DNA of 64,000 nucleotides from Mycteria americana (Eukaryota > Chordata > Aves > Ciconiiformes > Ciconiidae). A program made the position numbers and the translations under genes. Below the pieces are notes generated by a model, which saw only the letters and a program-made list of their open reading frames with translations, was not told the DNA's origin and ran no database searches. Below, one piece after another: positions 63,317-64,000 of the stretch. The stretch is from contig NC_134368.1 of NCBI RefSeq assembly GCF_035582795.1, positions 1,240,001-1,304,000 on the forward strand, read 5' to 3'. Position 1 is the stretch's first letter. Every line of letters begins with the position of its first letter.

Positions 63317-64000
63317 GTAACTGCTTTTTGATTACAGGTTGTTTTTAATTTGTTGCTATTATAAATGTGGTAATTAATGCAATTAATTTTCCTGTTTTGC
63401 TCACTGGCAAGCTCTATTAGTGGTGTCATATTGTCGTTGTAAAATTGCATGGGGGGTTTTTGTAGGTTTTGTCCTAGGTTTGTTTAATAATGAGTGGCAT
63501 AGCATGTAAAATTCTTTCACAAGGATGAGAGTGAATCTGCAAAAGAGTCTGAATACTGATATTGTCAGCAGGCTCCCCTTGAACTTTTCTTAACCGTGCT
63601 ACAGTTCATCCTAAGTTATTGGATGTGATATAATAGCAACCGAGCGAGACCGACTGGTGTTAGATCACTGATTAGACTGCGTGAGTGATTTCTGACTTCT
63701 AGAATTAATCTTTTCTCCAGTTAAGCCACTCGTTTGCAACCTGAAACTCGTTTGACAATAGGCGTGCTAGTGTTAGCGCTTATTTCACAGACTCTTCAGT
63801 CCGTAGATCCCTTGGGGAGCTACATGATCACAACTTGAAGAAACACTGGAATTCATGAACTCATGTTCTGTCCTTAAAAATTGTGCTGTTTACTATCAAT
63901 TTTTTTAAAAACACACCCTGTGTGACTAATTCTACTTGAATCTCAGCGGAATTGGATTATTTTACTGGCTCAACATTTGTATATATTTCAACTTGCATAC
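63317..64000 (+). other. ZNF638: ZNF638 intron running off the window
   Basis: AT-rich sequence with no further exon recognised before the edge. Confidence 0.6.

Overview
The window is vertebrate nuclear DNA and is most likely avian. It carries three protein-coding genes recognised from their conserved spliced exons: NAGK (+ strand, complete), PAIP2B (- strand, complete coding sequence) and ZNF638 (+ strand, 5' part only; the gene runs off the right edge). The order and orientation NAGK(+) PAIP2B(-) ZNF638(+) matches the human 2p13 neighbourhood. The bird assignment rests on tiny GC-rich introns, dense minisatellites, and LTRs resembling a family I know from bird genomes. No bacterial-type genes, tRNA, rRNA or CRISPR array is seen.

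Layout. 1-7.6 kb is extremely GC-rich, mostly tandem repeats with no recognised gene. 7.65-11.0 kb is NAGK with its GC-box promoter and ten coding exons. 12.1-30.7 kb is PAIP2B, convergent with NAGK, with three coding exons between 14.2 and 19.9 kb and a likely 5' UTR exon in a CpG island at 30.6 kb. 30.7-31.9 kb is a CpG-island promoter region with seven CCAAT boxes and a possible divergent first exon. 32-40 kb is intergenic. 40.4-40.95 kb is the ZNF638 CpG-island promoter with NRF1, ZNF143 and YY1-like sites. 41-54.7 kb is its AT-richer first intron, colonised by a degraded ERVL-like provirus and three further LTRs. 54.7-63.3 kb holds three ZNF638 coding exons that together assemble one matrin-type zinc finger.

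The gene products are not one pathway. NAGK salvages N-acetylglucosamine in the cytosol, PAIP2B represses translation by binding poly(A)-binding protein, and ZNF638 is a nuclear RNA/DNA-binding splicing and silencing factor. The most notable points are a ZNF638 reading frame open upstream of its usual start and resembling RBM20, two near-perfect 39-bp inverted repeats with 3-nt loops, the absence of MCEE and MPHOSPH10 between NAGK and PAIP2B, and lineage-specific repeat growth inside the ZNF638 coding exon.
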